A stretch of DNA of 64,000 nucleotides from Anaeromicropila herbilytica. GTDB taxonomy: Bacteria; Bacillota; Clostridia; Lachnospirales; Lachnospiraceae. This document shows positions 18,383 through 27,519 of the stretch, piece by piece. The notes under the pieces were generated by a model. That model searched no databases. It worked only from the letters and a program-made list of their open reading frames with translations, and was not told the origin of the DNA. Position 1 is the first letter of the stretch. The number at the start of each line of letters is the position of its first letter. The DNA is taken from the NCBI RefSeq assembly GCF_016591975.1, contig NZ_AP024169.1:4475001-4539000 (forward strand), in the 5' to 3' direction. The position numbers were made by a program, and so were the translations under genes.

Positions 18383-18740
18383 ATCGTGGTGCCACCCAAA
18401 TTTAAGAATATCTTTCATGATGTCATTTGCTCCCATGTACGACCTAGAGTCTTACGTAAATTAGGAGTAAAAATAAAAAGAGTATTCTCCATACTTGGAA
18501 AATACTCGCCACCAATCTATTATTCTTCTCAATCCGATACAGAACAAAATTATAATGTTACATCATATTATTCTTATTCAATATCTTCCCTCTATAACGT
18601 GAGGTCACGGCTACAGCTACTTTTATTCACCTTGCATCTCCCAAACCCATTCCTATTAGCTCTCGATATCGGTTCCCAGCAATCCCGACTCTCTGTAATC
18701 TACCATCCAATAGTACTCTCTTTGTTCATAGACTTTATTC
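18344..18740 (-). promoter_or_regulatory. T-box leader of the trp operon (Trp specific)
   Basis: The minus strand has TTGGGTGGCACCACG (18385-18399), the T-box sequence, immediately before the terminator. Stem I signatures are upstream: AGAGAG at about 18690 and GCTGGGAACC. The specifier region reads AATAGGAATGGGTTTGGGAG with UGG triplets at 18647-18649 and 18641-18643, matching tRNA-Trp. The plus-strand open frame across this region is not a gene. Confidence 0.93.
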
Positions 18741-18754
18741 CTTTAATTGATTAA

Positions 18755-18783
18755 ATTGTAACATTATTAGGGAACATTGTCAA
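18755..18783 (-). promoter_or_regulatory. Sigma-A promoter of trp operon
   Basis: TTGACA, 17 bases, TACAAT on the minus strand, just upstream of the T-box stem I. Confidence 0.85.
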
Positions 18784-19007
18784 TTGTTTTTTTATACTAG
18801 CGTCATGTCTGTGCAACTTGCTCAAAAGCCTTAATTCAACGTGTGAAATGCTTTTTATGTCACACTACATTCAACATATTCATCCATTAATTTGTTAATC
18901 TTAGACTTTTTATACATTTTATATAACTTTTACTTTTCTTTTACAATGAATAGAATTATAATATAAGAATATTATATATTATTATAGTAGAAAGGAATGT
19001 AATTCTT

Positions 19008-19346
19008 ATGAAGAAATTTGGAAAATTTATATTTGGTGCACTTTCTGTTGCAGCTTTAGCTGGTGGTGCAATCTATTATTTAAAGAATTTTGTAAAAAAA
19101 GATTCATCTGATGATTTTGATGACTTTGATGATGATTTCGAAGATTTTGATTCAGACGACGAAGAAGAAGATAAAGAAACTGATAAATCCGATACTCGTG
19201 AATATGTTACATTAAACATGACTGAAAATGACATGGATAAAGCTGCTGCCGCAAGTGCTGAAGCTGGTTTTGCTGTAGAGGAAGATAAGACAACTTCTGA
19301 AACAGATTTCGATATCGAATATCACGAAGATGTAACTGAAGAATAA
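19008..19346 (+). CDS. Small acidic membrane-anchored protein of unknown function
   Basis: The 112 residues start MKKFGKFIFGALSVAALAGG, one hydrophobic helix at about 6-26, followed by a strikingly acidic tail of Asp/Glu and Phe repeats (DDFDDFDDDFEDFDSDDEEE). I recognise no domain. AGAAAGG precedes the ATG and a strong terminator follows, so it is a real single-gene unit. The acidic tail could bind cations or basic partners at the membrane; this is a guess. Confidence 0.8.
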   Translation: MKKFGKFIFGALSVAALAGGAIYYLKNFVKKDSSDDFDDFDDDFEDFDSDDEEEDKETDKSDTREYVTLNMTENDMDKAAAASAEAGFAVEEDKTTSETDFDIEYHEDVTEE

Positions 19347-19355
19347 TCAAACAAT

Positions 19356-19403
19356 AAAAAGCGAAGGAATTCATGTAGATTTACTGAATTCCTTCGCTTT
19401 TTA
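19356..19403 (+). terminator. Terminator of the small acidic protein gene
   Basis: AAAAAGCGAAGGAATTCA pairs with TGAATTCCTTCGCTTTTT around a 10-base loop. The T run suits the plus strand, and the A run on the other side would let it work in both directions. Confidence 0.9.
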
Positions 19404-19521
19404 TTGAACGGTTTTATTTAATGCTATAGTCTTAATTATTTATAATTCGCAGTTAAACTCTATATTATTCTTGGTTGGAATGTCAAATCATTCTTATAAA
19501 TTCGAACTTTAAGTTGATTAA

Positions 19522-20325
19522 TTAACCTATCGCAATATCCATAAAGGTCATAAGCAAAAATCCTGCCATTGCACCTATCGTAGCTATATGCCCATATAAA
19601 TGTGTATCTGTTTGTGATTCTGGTATTAATTCTTCAATTACTACAAAGATCATCGCTCCAGCTGCAAATGCTAAGGTATATGGTAACAATGGCTTAATAC
19701 TTGATGCAAGCCAAGCACCAAAGATAGCAGCAATTGGTTCCACTAACGCGGAAGCCTGACCATACATAAAGCTTTTTAACCTAGTTACCCCTTCTCTTCG
19801 TAATGGTATAGATACCGCTGCACCCTCTGGGAAGTTCTGAATTCCTATACCAAACGCCAATATTGCAGCACTAGCAAGTGTTGCTTTCTCACTGCTTCCT
19901 ACCGTACCAAATGCTACACCATAGGATAATCCCTCTGGAATATTATGTAGTGTAATAGCAAACACTAACATAATACTTCTTTTTAAACTTGAAGATTTAT
20001 GTTGACCTTTTGGTTCATCTCCAAGATGATGTACATGAGGCAATAACTTATCTGCTAATAGTAAGAATACGCCACCTAATGCAAACCCTATAATAATTGG
20101 CGCCCATTCATACTTCTTTCCTTCCGATAATTCCATAGCTGGTAATAATAGAGACCAAAAAGATGCAGCAATCATAATTCCACTAGCAAAACCTAACATC
20201 ATATTTAAGATTTTAGGCTTTATTTCTTTAAAAATAAAAACCATAGCAGCTCCTGCCGCTGTTAATCCCCAAGTAAATAACCCTCCTAATAAAGCAAGGA
20301 AGATTGGATTCATATTCTCAAACAT
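19522..20325 (-). CDS. ZIP-family divalent metal transporter
   Basis: The 267 residues form about eight transmembrane helices with the ZIP metal-binding motifs HNIPEGLSYG and IQNFPEGAAV, and a short His-containing loop (HVHHLGDEPKGQHK). ZIP proteins import zinc, iron or manganese through the cytoplasmic membrane. AAGGAGGG precedes the ATG. It is monocistronic. A Fur-like box lies about 130 bases upstream, consistent with metal repression. The exact metal cannot be read from sequence. Confidence 0.92.
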   Translation of the reverse strand: MFENMNPIFLALLGGLFTWGLTAAGAAMVFIFKEIKPKILNMMLGFASGIMIAASFWSLLLPAMELSEGKKYEWAPIIIGFALGGVFLLLADKLLPHVHHLGDEPKGQHKSSSLKRSIMLVFAITLHNIPEGLSYGVAFGTVGSSEKATLASAAILAFGIGIQNFPEGAAVSIPLRREGVTRLKSFMYGQASALVEPIAAIFGAWLASSIKPLLPYTLAFAAGAMIFVVIEELIPESQTDTHLYGHIATIGAMAGFLLMTFMDIAIG

Positions 20326-20454
20326 AGTATCCCTCCTTTTCTATTCATATTCTTATGAGCATAATGACTATTTCGTTCTTTTAACTAATAAAGCACTTTT
20401 ATCCTTCTATATTAAATTTATATCATTTTAAACAAATATTTATTTCAATTCCAC

Positions 20455-20469
20455 TGATATTGACTATCA
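20455..20469. promoter_or_regulatory. Candidate Fur-family operator upstream of the ZIP transporter
   Basis: TGATATTGACTATCA matches the 7-1-7 Fur-type consensus TGATAATNATTATCA at 12 of 14 positions. It lies in the 375-base gap before the ZIP gene; I see no gene in that gap. Fur, Zur and PerR boxes are too alike to separate by eye. Confidence 0.45.
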
Positions 20470-20636
20470 TTATTATCTATATGTTATTTTTATCATATAT
20501 TTTATGTTTTTTCAATAATTATTTATAAATAATATTATGTTACTAATATATTATGATTTTAAAAAAACCTTATTATGCTTAGTATGGACTTCGTTCACAT
20601 TTTAATTCCAAAACTCTTTAATATATTCTTTCACGT

Positions 20637-20674
20637 CAAAAAAGTAGGCATGATATGAACTCTTGCCTACTTTT
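20637..20674 (-). terminator. Terminator after the ABC exporter
   Basis: AAAAGTAGGCA pairs with TGCCTACTTTT; on the minus strand the stem is followed by further T residues. It begins 28 bases past the stop at 20702. Confidence 0.85.
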
Positions 20675-20701
20675 GTCTTCTTAATTATTCTATTATTATG
20701 T

Positions 20702-22429
20702 CTATGCATGATAAAGCGATGCATACACTCCATTTTGGTCTAGTAATTCCTGATGTGTTCCTTGCTCTTTTATTCCATCTTCAGTAAGTACAATAATATT
20801 CTTTGCATTTCGTATTGTAGTCAGACGATGGGCTATAACAAATGTGGTACGGTTCTTAGCAAGTTTTTCAAGAGATTCTTGAACCACTTTCTCGCTTTCA
20901 TTATCGAGTGCAGAAGTTGCTTCATCAAAGATAAGAATTGGAGGGTTCTTTAGAAACACTCTGGCAATGCTTAATCTTTGCTTTTGTCCTCCTGATAATT
21001 TCACTCCTCGTTGACCAATATAAGTATCATATCCATCTGGTAATTCCATAATAAAATCATGGGCATTTGCATTCTTAGCAGCTTTGATTACCTCATCATC
21101 TGAAGCATTTAATGCGCCATAGCGAATATTGTCCATTACAGTACCTGCAAATAGATATACATCCTGCTGTACTATTCCAATACTTTTACGAAGAGATTTT
21201 AATTTGATGTCTCTAATATCAATTCCATCAATTCGGATACTGCCTTCGGACACTTCGTAAAACCTTGGAATCAAACTACACATGGTAGTCTTTCCAACAC
21301 CGGAAGGTCCAACAAGCGCCATGTAATCCCCTGCCTCTACTTTTAGATTAATTCCGCAAAATACATCCACGGTCGTCTCATCATATTTAAAGGATACCTG
21401 TTCAAACTCGATTCTTCCTTTGACATCTTTTAAATCCACTGCATCTTTCTTATCTTGAATATCAGGTTCAATAGCTAAAATCTCTATGAAACGATCAAAC
21501 CCTGTGATACCATTTTGAAATTGCTCTGTAAAATTAATCAGCTTTTTAACTGGATCAATTAGATTATTTATATACAAAAGAAATGTCAGCAAATCTCCTA
21601 ACTGTATAATATTCTTTGCAATAAATAAGCCACCACCGATAATAACAGCAATATTGATTCCCGTTGTGAAAAAACCAAGTCCAGAATGAAATAACGCCAT
21701 ATTAAAATAGCTATTCTTCTTACTATCGACAAACCTCATATTTCCTTGATTAAATTTATCAATTTCTTTTCCTTCATTTGCAAAAGATTTTACAACACGG
21801 ATTCCAGAAAGATTATCTTCAATTTGCGCATTAATCTCAGAAATTCGTTCACGATTTTTACGAAATGCGCGATGCATACGATTCTTCATGTAATATGCAT
21901 ATACAAACATAATTGGTATGAATGCAAATACAATTAATGTCAAGGGAACATTAATCTGAATTAAGATAACAAAGGCACCAATAAATTTAATTATTGATAT
22001 TACAAGATCTTCTGGACCGTGATGACACAATTCTGTTATATCAAATAAGTCATTCGTAATTCTTGACATTAACTGACCTGTCTTCTGATTATCATAGAAA
22101 CTAAATGAAAGCTTTTGATAATGTTCGAAGATTTCATTACGCATATCATATTCCATGCGAGCACCCATCATATGCCCCTGATATGCGATAAAGAAATTAC
22201 ACACAAGCTCTAATATTGCTAATCCAACCAAACCAATACCAATCTTTATTATAGTATCCATTGCTTCACTAATCTCAGAATGAACAAGTAAATCATTCGT
22301 TATGTAGCGAACAATTAATGGAAATACCAATGTAATTGCTGCACCAAGTAGCGCAAAAAACATATCCGCAAAGAATAAACCTTTATATGGCTTATAATAA
22401 GATAAAAATTTCTTTGTTTTTGAACTCAT
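20702..22429 (-). CDS. ABC exporter, fused membrane and ATPase domains
   Basis: The 575 residues combine a six-helix type I exporter domain (about 15-310) and an ATPase domain with Walker A GPSGVGKTT, signature LSGGQKQRLSIAR, Walker B ILIFDEATSALD and H-loop IAHRLTTI. Half-transporters of this MsbA/lipid A type dimerise and export lipids, drugs or peptides using ATP. AGAAAGGATC precedes the ATG. No partner gene is adjacent. A candidate Fur-like box about 210 bases upstream hints at metal-dependent expression. Substrate unknown. Confidence 0.93.
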   Translation of the reverse strand: MSSKTKKFLSYYKPYKGLFFADMFFALLGAAITLVFPLIVRYITNDLLVHSEISEAMDTIIKIGIGLVGLAILELVCNFFIAYQGHMMGARMEYDMRNEIFEHYQKLSFSFYDNQKTGQLMSRITNDLFDITELCHHGPEDLVISIIKFIGAFVILIQINVPLTLIVFAFIPIMFVYAYYMKNRMHRAFRKNRERISEINAQIEDNLSGIRVVKSFANEGKEIDKFNQGNMRFVDSKKNSYFNMALFHSGLGFFTTGINIAVIIGGGLFIAKNIIQLGDLLTFLLYINNLIDPVKKLINFTEQFQNGITGFDRFIEILAIEPDIQDKKDAVDLKDVKGRIEFEQVSFKYDETTVDVFCGINLKVEAGDYMALVGPSGVGKTTMCSLIPRFYEVSEGSIRIDGIDIRDIKLKSLRKSIGIVQQDVYLFAGTVMDNIRYGALNASDDEVIKAAKNANAHDFIMELPDGYDTYIGQRGVKLSGGQKQRLSIARVFLKNPPILIFDEATSALDNESEKVVQESLEKLAKNRTTFVIAHRLTTIRNAKNIIVLTEDGIKEQGTHQELLDQNGVYASLYHA

Positions 22430-22467
22430 AATAGATCCTTTCTGTCTTTATAATTGTTTAGTGTGTC

Positions 22468-22568
22468 CAAAGCCTTATTTTAGTTTAATGAGTGTATATC
22501 GCTGTATAAAAATTAATAAATTCATAATTATACATCAATATACACAATTTAAGTTGTGAAAGGCTTTA
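22468..22568. repeat. MITE-like repeat, short copy
   Basis: About 100 bp: CCAAAGCCTTATTTTAG ... GTGTATATCGCTGTATAA ... TTATACATCAATATACACAA ... GAAAGGCTTT. It has the same outer and inner inverted repeats as the 12.6-kb copy and lies in the promoter region of the ABC exporter. Confidence 0.8.
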
Positions 22569-22634
22569 ATACGCTAATCCTATTTATAATTTATGCTATC
22601 TAACTAGAATAACGGTTAATATGATTATTGTCAA

Positions 22635-22649
22635 TAATAATGATTCTCA
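22635..22649. promoter_or_regulatory. Candidate Fur-family operator upstream of the ABC exporter
   Basis: TAATAATGATTCTCA matches TGATAATNATTATCA at 12 of 14 positions. It lies between the pfkA terminator and the ABC exporter, beyond the short repeat copy. The repeat may have separated it from the promoter. Confidence 0.4.
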
Positions 22650-22723
22650 AAAACTCAGAGTAATAATTCTTAATGTTTAAGCTTCTAACCCAATGGGCGT
22701 TAATAAGTATGGATATTCTAATT

Positions 22724-22775
22724 TTAAAAAAAATCATTTTATAATTAGCAAGTTTATACTAATTATAAAATGATT
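22724..22775 (-). terminator. Terminator after pfkA
   Basis: AATCATTTTATAATTAG pairs perfectly with CTAATTATAAAATGATT (17 bp) around a 10-base loop, followed by eight T on the minus strand. Confidence 0.88.
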
Positions 22776-22822
22776 GTTATTATACAAATGATACCACTAT
22801 TTTACATTGCAGAGATTTTTAA

Positions 22823-23809
22823 TTAGCTTTGGAGCGATCTAGAAAGTGTTCTAGATACATCATATAAATATTGGTCAATATCTTTTTGCATCTCTAGTGC
22901 TTCTTGGATGTCATAATCCACTAACCCACCACTGCGGTATCCTACCACACGGTTAGATTCACCTTTACATAGCAAATCAACAGCATAAGCCCCCATCTCA
23001 GAAGCATATACACGGTCAATACAAGTTGGACTACCACCTCTTTGAATATGACCAATAATAGTTGCTCTTGTCTCCATTCCAGTAGCTGCTTCGATTCGTT
23101 TTGCCATACCATTGGAATCACCAATTCCTTCTGCATTTACAATGATATGATGTTTCTTACCGATGCTTCGACTATGCTTGATGTTCTCAATAATTTTGGC
23201 CTCATCATGATCATAGCGTTCTGTAATTAAGATATCTTCTGCACCATTTGCAATACCACACCATAATGCGATATATCCTGCATTTCTACCCATTACTTCG
23301 ATGATACTACATCGTTCATGAGATGTAGATGTATCTCTAACCTTATCAATTGCTTCCATTGCAGTGTTGACAGCAGTATCAAATCCTATCGTATAATCTG
23401 TACAAGCAATATCCAAATCAATTGTACCTGGTAATGCTACTGTATTGATTCCTAGATTGGCTAATTTTCTAGCACCTTGAAATGAACCATCGCCACCAAT
23501 AACCACAAGTCCATCAATTCCATGCTTTCTACATATTTCTGCGCCTTTTTGCTGACCTTCTGGAGTCTTAAATTCAAGGCATCTTGCTGTATAAAGTATG
23601 GTTCCGCCTCGTTGAATAATATCCGATACACTACTTGCATCCATGTCTATAATGTCTTCTTCTAAAAGTCCGCTATATCCTCGACGAATCCCCTTCACTT
23701 TAAGACCATTTGCTATTGCAGTTCGAACTACTGCTCTAATAGCTGCGTTCATACCTGGTGCATCTCCACCACTGGTGAGTACTCCAATCGTACTAACTTT
23801 ATTTGACAT
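22823..23809 (-). CDS. pfkA: ATP-dependent 6-phosphofructokinase
   Basis: The enzyme phosphorylates fructose 6-phosphate in glycolysis. The 328 residues from MSNKVSTIGVLTSGGDAPGMN contain GGDGSFQGA; the Gly after GGD marks the ATP-dependent rather than the pyrophosphate type. The catalytic stretch is PGTIDLDIACTDYTIGFDTAVNTA (split here as PGTIDLD and TIGFDTA). I start at the ATG at 23807-23809, since ten further in-frame codons lack similarity to the family. The PGTIDLDI stretch has LDI where the usual form is NDI, a small departure. It lies 150 bases after dnaE in the same direction. Confidence 0.95.
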   Translation of the reverse strand: MSNKVSTIGVLTSGGDAPGMNAAIRAVVRTAIANGLKVKGIRRGYSGLLEEDIIDMDASSVSDIIQRGGTILYTARCLEFKTPEGQQKGAEICRKHGIDGLVVIGGDGSFQGARKLANLGINTVALPGTIDLDIACTDYTIGFDTAVNTAMEAIDKVRDTSTSHERCSIIEVMGRNAGYIALWCGIANGAEDILITERYDHDEAKIIENIKHSRSIGKKHHIIVNAEGIGDSNGMAKRIEAATGMETRATIIGHIQRGGSPTCIDRVYASEMGAYAVDLLCKGESNRVVGYRSGGLVDYDIQEALEMQKDIDQYLYDVSRTLSRSLQS

Positions 23810-23961
23810 ATTTCTACCCGCTGTATAACACAACTGCAAGCAGATGTGTTACTGCCACAATAAGATGTGAAACTTAATCCTCAACATGTTTCACTAGTTG
23901 AAAGAATTGATATGTGGCTTTCCTTTCTAATTTATTTTCTTTCAACTTTTTGATATTTATT

Positions 23962-26900
23962 TTAACTTTTATTACCAGTTTTATCAATGCTTTTTTCAAC
24001 TATTCTAACATTTTCATTTCCATATAATTCTCTTAAATGCATTATCATCTCTTGATCCGCTTGAATACTTTGACTTCTCGGTAAGACTTTTTTCTTCTTC
24101 TCTTTCTCACAATAAATGATAACCATATCATTTCCATCTGATTCACTCAAAATATGATATAGATTCTGTTCATCCTTTGTGAATGTATCAATATCGGGAT
24201 ATTTAATCCAAATATCCCTTGGAAGACTATCAAATGGAATGATATCCTGACAGATAATCTTACCTGGTTTTTCTTCTTCAACTGTTACTTTTCCTTTAAT
24301 GAATACTTTGTTATCTTCAATTAGAAGTGACTTATACTTTTCATAATCCCTAGGGAAAATGATAACTTCTACCACTCCTAACAAATCCTCAATTGTGATA
24401 AATGCCATCATACTATTGTTTCTAGTAGTTTTTACTGTTTTAGAAGTAATCATACCGCCAATTATTCTCATTTCACTATCTTGTACTTTTGCAATTCCTG
24501 TTTCTTCATCAAGCATAAAATCAAGAGTTGTGGCGGTTATATTTTTGCTAAGTAGCTCTTCATATTCTTGTAATGGATGTCCACTAACGTAGATTCCAAG
24601 TACTTCTTTTTCAAAACTTAATAACATTTCTTTTTCGTACTCGCCTACATCTGGAAAAGCCTCTTCGTATTCCATTTTTTCGTCTTCATCAACAAAATCA
24701 AATAGACTCATCTGACCAGTTAACGCCTTTTTCTTATCTTGATTAACACCATCAAGGATTCCAGCATATACATTCATCTGCTGCTTTCTCGTTCCTGGTA
24801 GGCTATCGATTGCACCTGCTTTGATAAAACTTTCTATCGTTCTTTTATTTACTTCTTTACCAGATAGTCTGGTTGCAAAGTCTTTTAAGGAGGTAAATCT
24901 ACCATTCATTTCACGTTCTGCAACGATCGCATCAATTACTGGTCTTCCCAAACCTTTTATTGCAGATAAACCATATCTAATAGCCCCATTGGATACGGAA
25001 AAGGAACCTTCTCCTTCATTAATATCTGGTGGTAAGATCTCAATCCCCATCTGTCTACAGGTTAGAATGTATTCTGATACTTTATTTGCATTATCTAAGA
25101 CAGAGGTTAATAAAGCTGCCATGAATTCCACTGGATAATAGCATTTTAAATAAGCTGTCTGATAGGATACTACGGCATACGCTGCTGCATGTGATTTATT
25201 GAAGGCATATTTTGCAAAATCCGTCATCTCATCATAGATGTGATTTGCTACTTCTTCTGAAATACCGTTATTCACACAACCTTTTACGCCTTCTTCTTCA
25301 TTTCCGTATACAAAGTTCTGTCTTTCTTTCTCCATAACAGAAGCTTTCTTCTTCGACATGGCACGACGTACGAGATCACTTCGTCCAAAACTATAGCCTG
25401 CCAATTCCCGAACAATCTGCATAACCTGTTCCTGATATACGATACATCCATAGGTCGGTGCCAGAATCGGTTCTAACTGCGGGCATTCATAGATGATACC
25501 TTTTATATCATTCTTACCTTTAATATACTTTGGTATAAAATCCATTGGACCTGGACGATAAAGCGAGATTCCGGCTATAACATCTTCTAGGTTGGCTGGT
25601 TTTAGTTCCTTCATGAAGTTCTTCATACCAGCACTTTCTAGCTGGAAGACACCTTCCGTTTTCGCTGCACTAATCATATCAAATACATTTTTATCTTCGT
25701 AATTAATGTCTGCAGTAGTCATCTTCTTATTATGATTTCGATTAATTAATCGAATAGCATTCTGAATTACGGTAAGAGTTCGAAGCCCTAAGAAATCCAT
25801 CTTAAGAAGTCCAAGTTCTTCTAACGTTGTCATGGTAAATTGTGTTGTAATAGAATCGTCCGAAGAACGAGATAATGGTACATATTCTACAACTGGAAGC
25901 TTACTTATTACAACACCAGCAGCATGCATTGATGTATGTCTTGGAAGTCCTTCTAATCGCATGGACATATCAATCAGATATTTTATCTCTTCATTGCTTT
26001 CGTAAAGCTGTTTTAACTCTGGATTTATCTTAAGTGCTTTTTCTATTGTAATTCCTAATTCAAATGGAATCATCTTGGCAACAGTATCAACTTCTGCATA
26101 GCCTAAGTCAAGTACTCTACCAACATCACGAATAACCGCTTTTGCAGCCATAGTTCCGAAGGTAACAATCTGAACAACTCGATCTTTGCCGTACTTTTCC
26201 ACTACATAATCAATAACTTCTTGTCTTCTCTCGTAGCAGAAGTCAATATCGATATCGGGCATTGTTAATCGTTCTGGATTAAGAAAGCGCTCAAAAAGTA
26301 GGTTATACTTGATCGGCTCAATATCCGTTATTTCTAAGGTATAAGCTACGATACTACCTGCTGCTGATCCACGTCCTGGCCCAACCATAATCTCATGGTC
26401 TTTGGCATATTTGATAAAGTCCCATACGATTAAGAAATAATCTACAAACCCCATACTTTTGATAGTATCAAGTTCATACTTTAATCGTTCTTTTAAATCT
26501 TCTGATGGATTCTGATATCTTCTATCTAATCCATCAAAACATAATTTCTGTAAGTACTCCCACGCAGTATATGGCGCAGGCACATCATACATTGGTAATT
26601 TATATTCTCCAAACTCAATCGTAACCTCACATCGTTTGGCAATCTCGTATGTATTCTCCAGTGCTTCATGGGCATAAGGGAATACCTTCTCCATCTCTTC
26701 TGGAGATTTGAGATAATATTGACCACCTTCATATCTCATTCGGTTCTCATCGGACACTTTCTTCTGAGTCTGAATACATAATAAGATATCGTGAGCTTTT
26801 GAATCACTCTCGTAAGTATAATGACTATCGTTGGTTGCAACTAATTGTATGCCTGTTTCCTTACTCATTCTAAGTAACCCTTGATTCACGGTCTTCTGTT

Positions 26901-27444
26901 CTGGAATGCCATGATCTTGGAGCTCTAAGAAGAAGTTACCTTTTCCAAAGATACTTTCATATTCTAGGGCTGCCTTCTTACCTTCTTCATAAAATCCACG
27001 ACGTAGATTTGATGAGATCTCACCACCAAGGCAGGCACTGAGTGCGATAATTCCCTCACTATGTTCTCTTAATAGTTCATAATCAACCCTTGGCTTATAA
27101 TAAAATCCTTCTATAAATCCCATAGACACAATCTTCATCAAATTCTGATAGCCTGTATTATTCTCAGCTAATAATACTAAGTGATAGTATCGATTCTCTG
27201 AATTCCCATTTTCTTTATCGAATCTAGAATTCGGAGCAACATATACTTCACAACCAATAATTGGCTTGATTCCTACTGCATGACATGCTCTATAAAAATC
27301 AATCACGCCATACATTACACCATGATCGGTGATAGCAAGGCTGTCCATTCCTAGCTCTTTTGCACGAGCAACTAATTCCTTGATCTTACTGGAACCGTCT
27401 AGGAGACTGTATTCTGTATGGACATGGAGATGGGTAAAATTCAT
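23962..27444 (-). CDS. dnaE: DNA polymerase III alpha subunit (DnaE type)
   Basis: The 1,160 residues follow the DnaE1 layout: N-terminal PHP domain (THLHVHTEYSLLDGSSKI), the polymerase core with catalytic aspartates in PDIDIDFCYERR and GPGRGSAAGS, a helix-hairpin-helix region, and a C-terminal OB fold (RIIGGMITSKTVKT, VEVIIFPRDYEKY). Its role is replicative DNA synthesis, in Firmicutes shared with PolC. AGAAGGTG lies before the ATG. Downstream comes pfkA, an arrangement common in clostridia. Confidence 0.97.
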   Translation of the reverse strand: MNFTHLHVHTEYSLLDGSSKIKELVARAKELGMDSLAITDHGVMYGVIDFYRACHAVGIKPIIGCEVYVAPNSRFDKENGNSENRYYHLVLLAENNTGYQNLMKIVSMGFIEGFYYKPRVDYELLREHSEGIIALSACLGGEISSNLRRGFYEEGKKAALEYESIFGKGNFFLELQDHGIPEQKTVNQGLLRMSKETGIQLVATNDSHYTYESDSKAHDILLCIQTQKKVSDENRMRYEGGQYYLKSPEEMEKVFPYAHEALENTYEIAKRCEVTIEFGEYKLPMYDVPAPYTAWEYLQKLCFDGLDRRYQNPSEDLKERLKYELDTIKSMGFVDYFLIVWDFIKYAKDHEIMVGPGRGSAAGSIVAYTLEITDIEPIKYNLLFERFLNPERLTMPDIDIDFCYERRQEVIDYVVEKYGKDRVVQIVTFGTMAAKAVIRDVGRVLDLGYAEVDTVAKMIPFELGITIEKALKINPELKQLYESNEEIKYLIDMSMRLEGLPRHTSMHAAGVVISKLPVVEYVPLSRSSDDSITTQFTMTTLEELGLLKMDFLGLRTLTVIQNAIRLINRNHNKKMTTADINYEDKNVFDMISAAKTEGVFQLESAGMKNFMKELKPANLEDVIAGISLYRPGPMDFIPKYIKGKNDIKGIIYECPQLEPILAPTYGCIVYQEQVMQIVRELAGYSFGRSDLVRRAMSKKKASVMEKERQNFVYGNEEEGVKGCVNNGISEEVANHIYDEMTDFAKYAFNKSHAAAYAVVSYQTAYLKCYYPVEFMAALLTSVLDNANKVSEYILTCRQMGIEILPPDINEGEGSFSVSNGAIRYGLSAIKGLGRPVIDAIVAEREMNGRFTSLKDFATRLSGKEVNKRTIESFIKAGAIDSLPGTRKQQMNVYAGILDGVNQDKKKALTGQMSLFDFVDEDEKMEYEEAFPDVGEYEKEMLLSFEKEVLGIYVSGHPLQEYEELLSKNITATTLDFMLDEETGIAKVQDSEMRIIGGMITSKTVKTTRNNSMMAFITIEDLLGVVEVIIFPRDYEKYKSLLIEDNKVFIKGKVTVEEEKPGKIICQDIIPFDSLPRDIWIKYPDIDTFTKDEQNLYHILSESDGNDMVIIYCEKEKKKKVLPRSQSIQADQEMIMHLRELYGNENVRIVEKSIDKTGNKS

Positions 27445-27519
27445 TTTAATTCACCTTCTGTTCTTTCTAAATCTTTATTATAACATTTATATCTTGAAAT
27501 AATTTTTACTGTTAATCTA

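Noticed and set aside
18386..18754. 122-codon plus-strand open frame upstream of trpE
   Set aside because: It lies entirely over the Trp T-box leader on the other strand, has no ribosome binding site and a composition unlike a protein.
18821..18865. Possible further copy of the MITE-like repeat (TCAAAAGCCTTAAT...GAAATGCTTTT)
   Set aside because: Only about 11 bases match at one end and the inner repeat is missing; too degenerate to claim.
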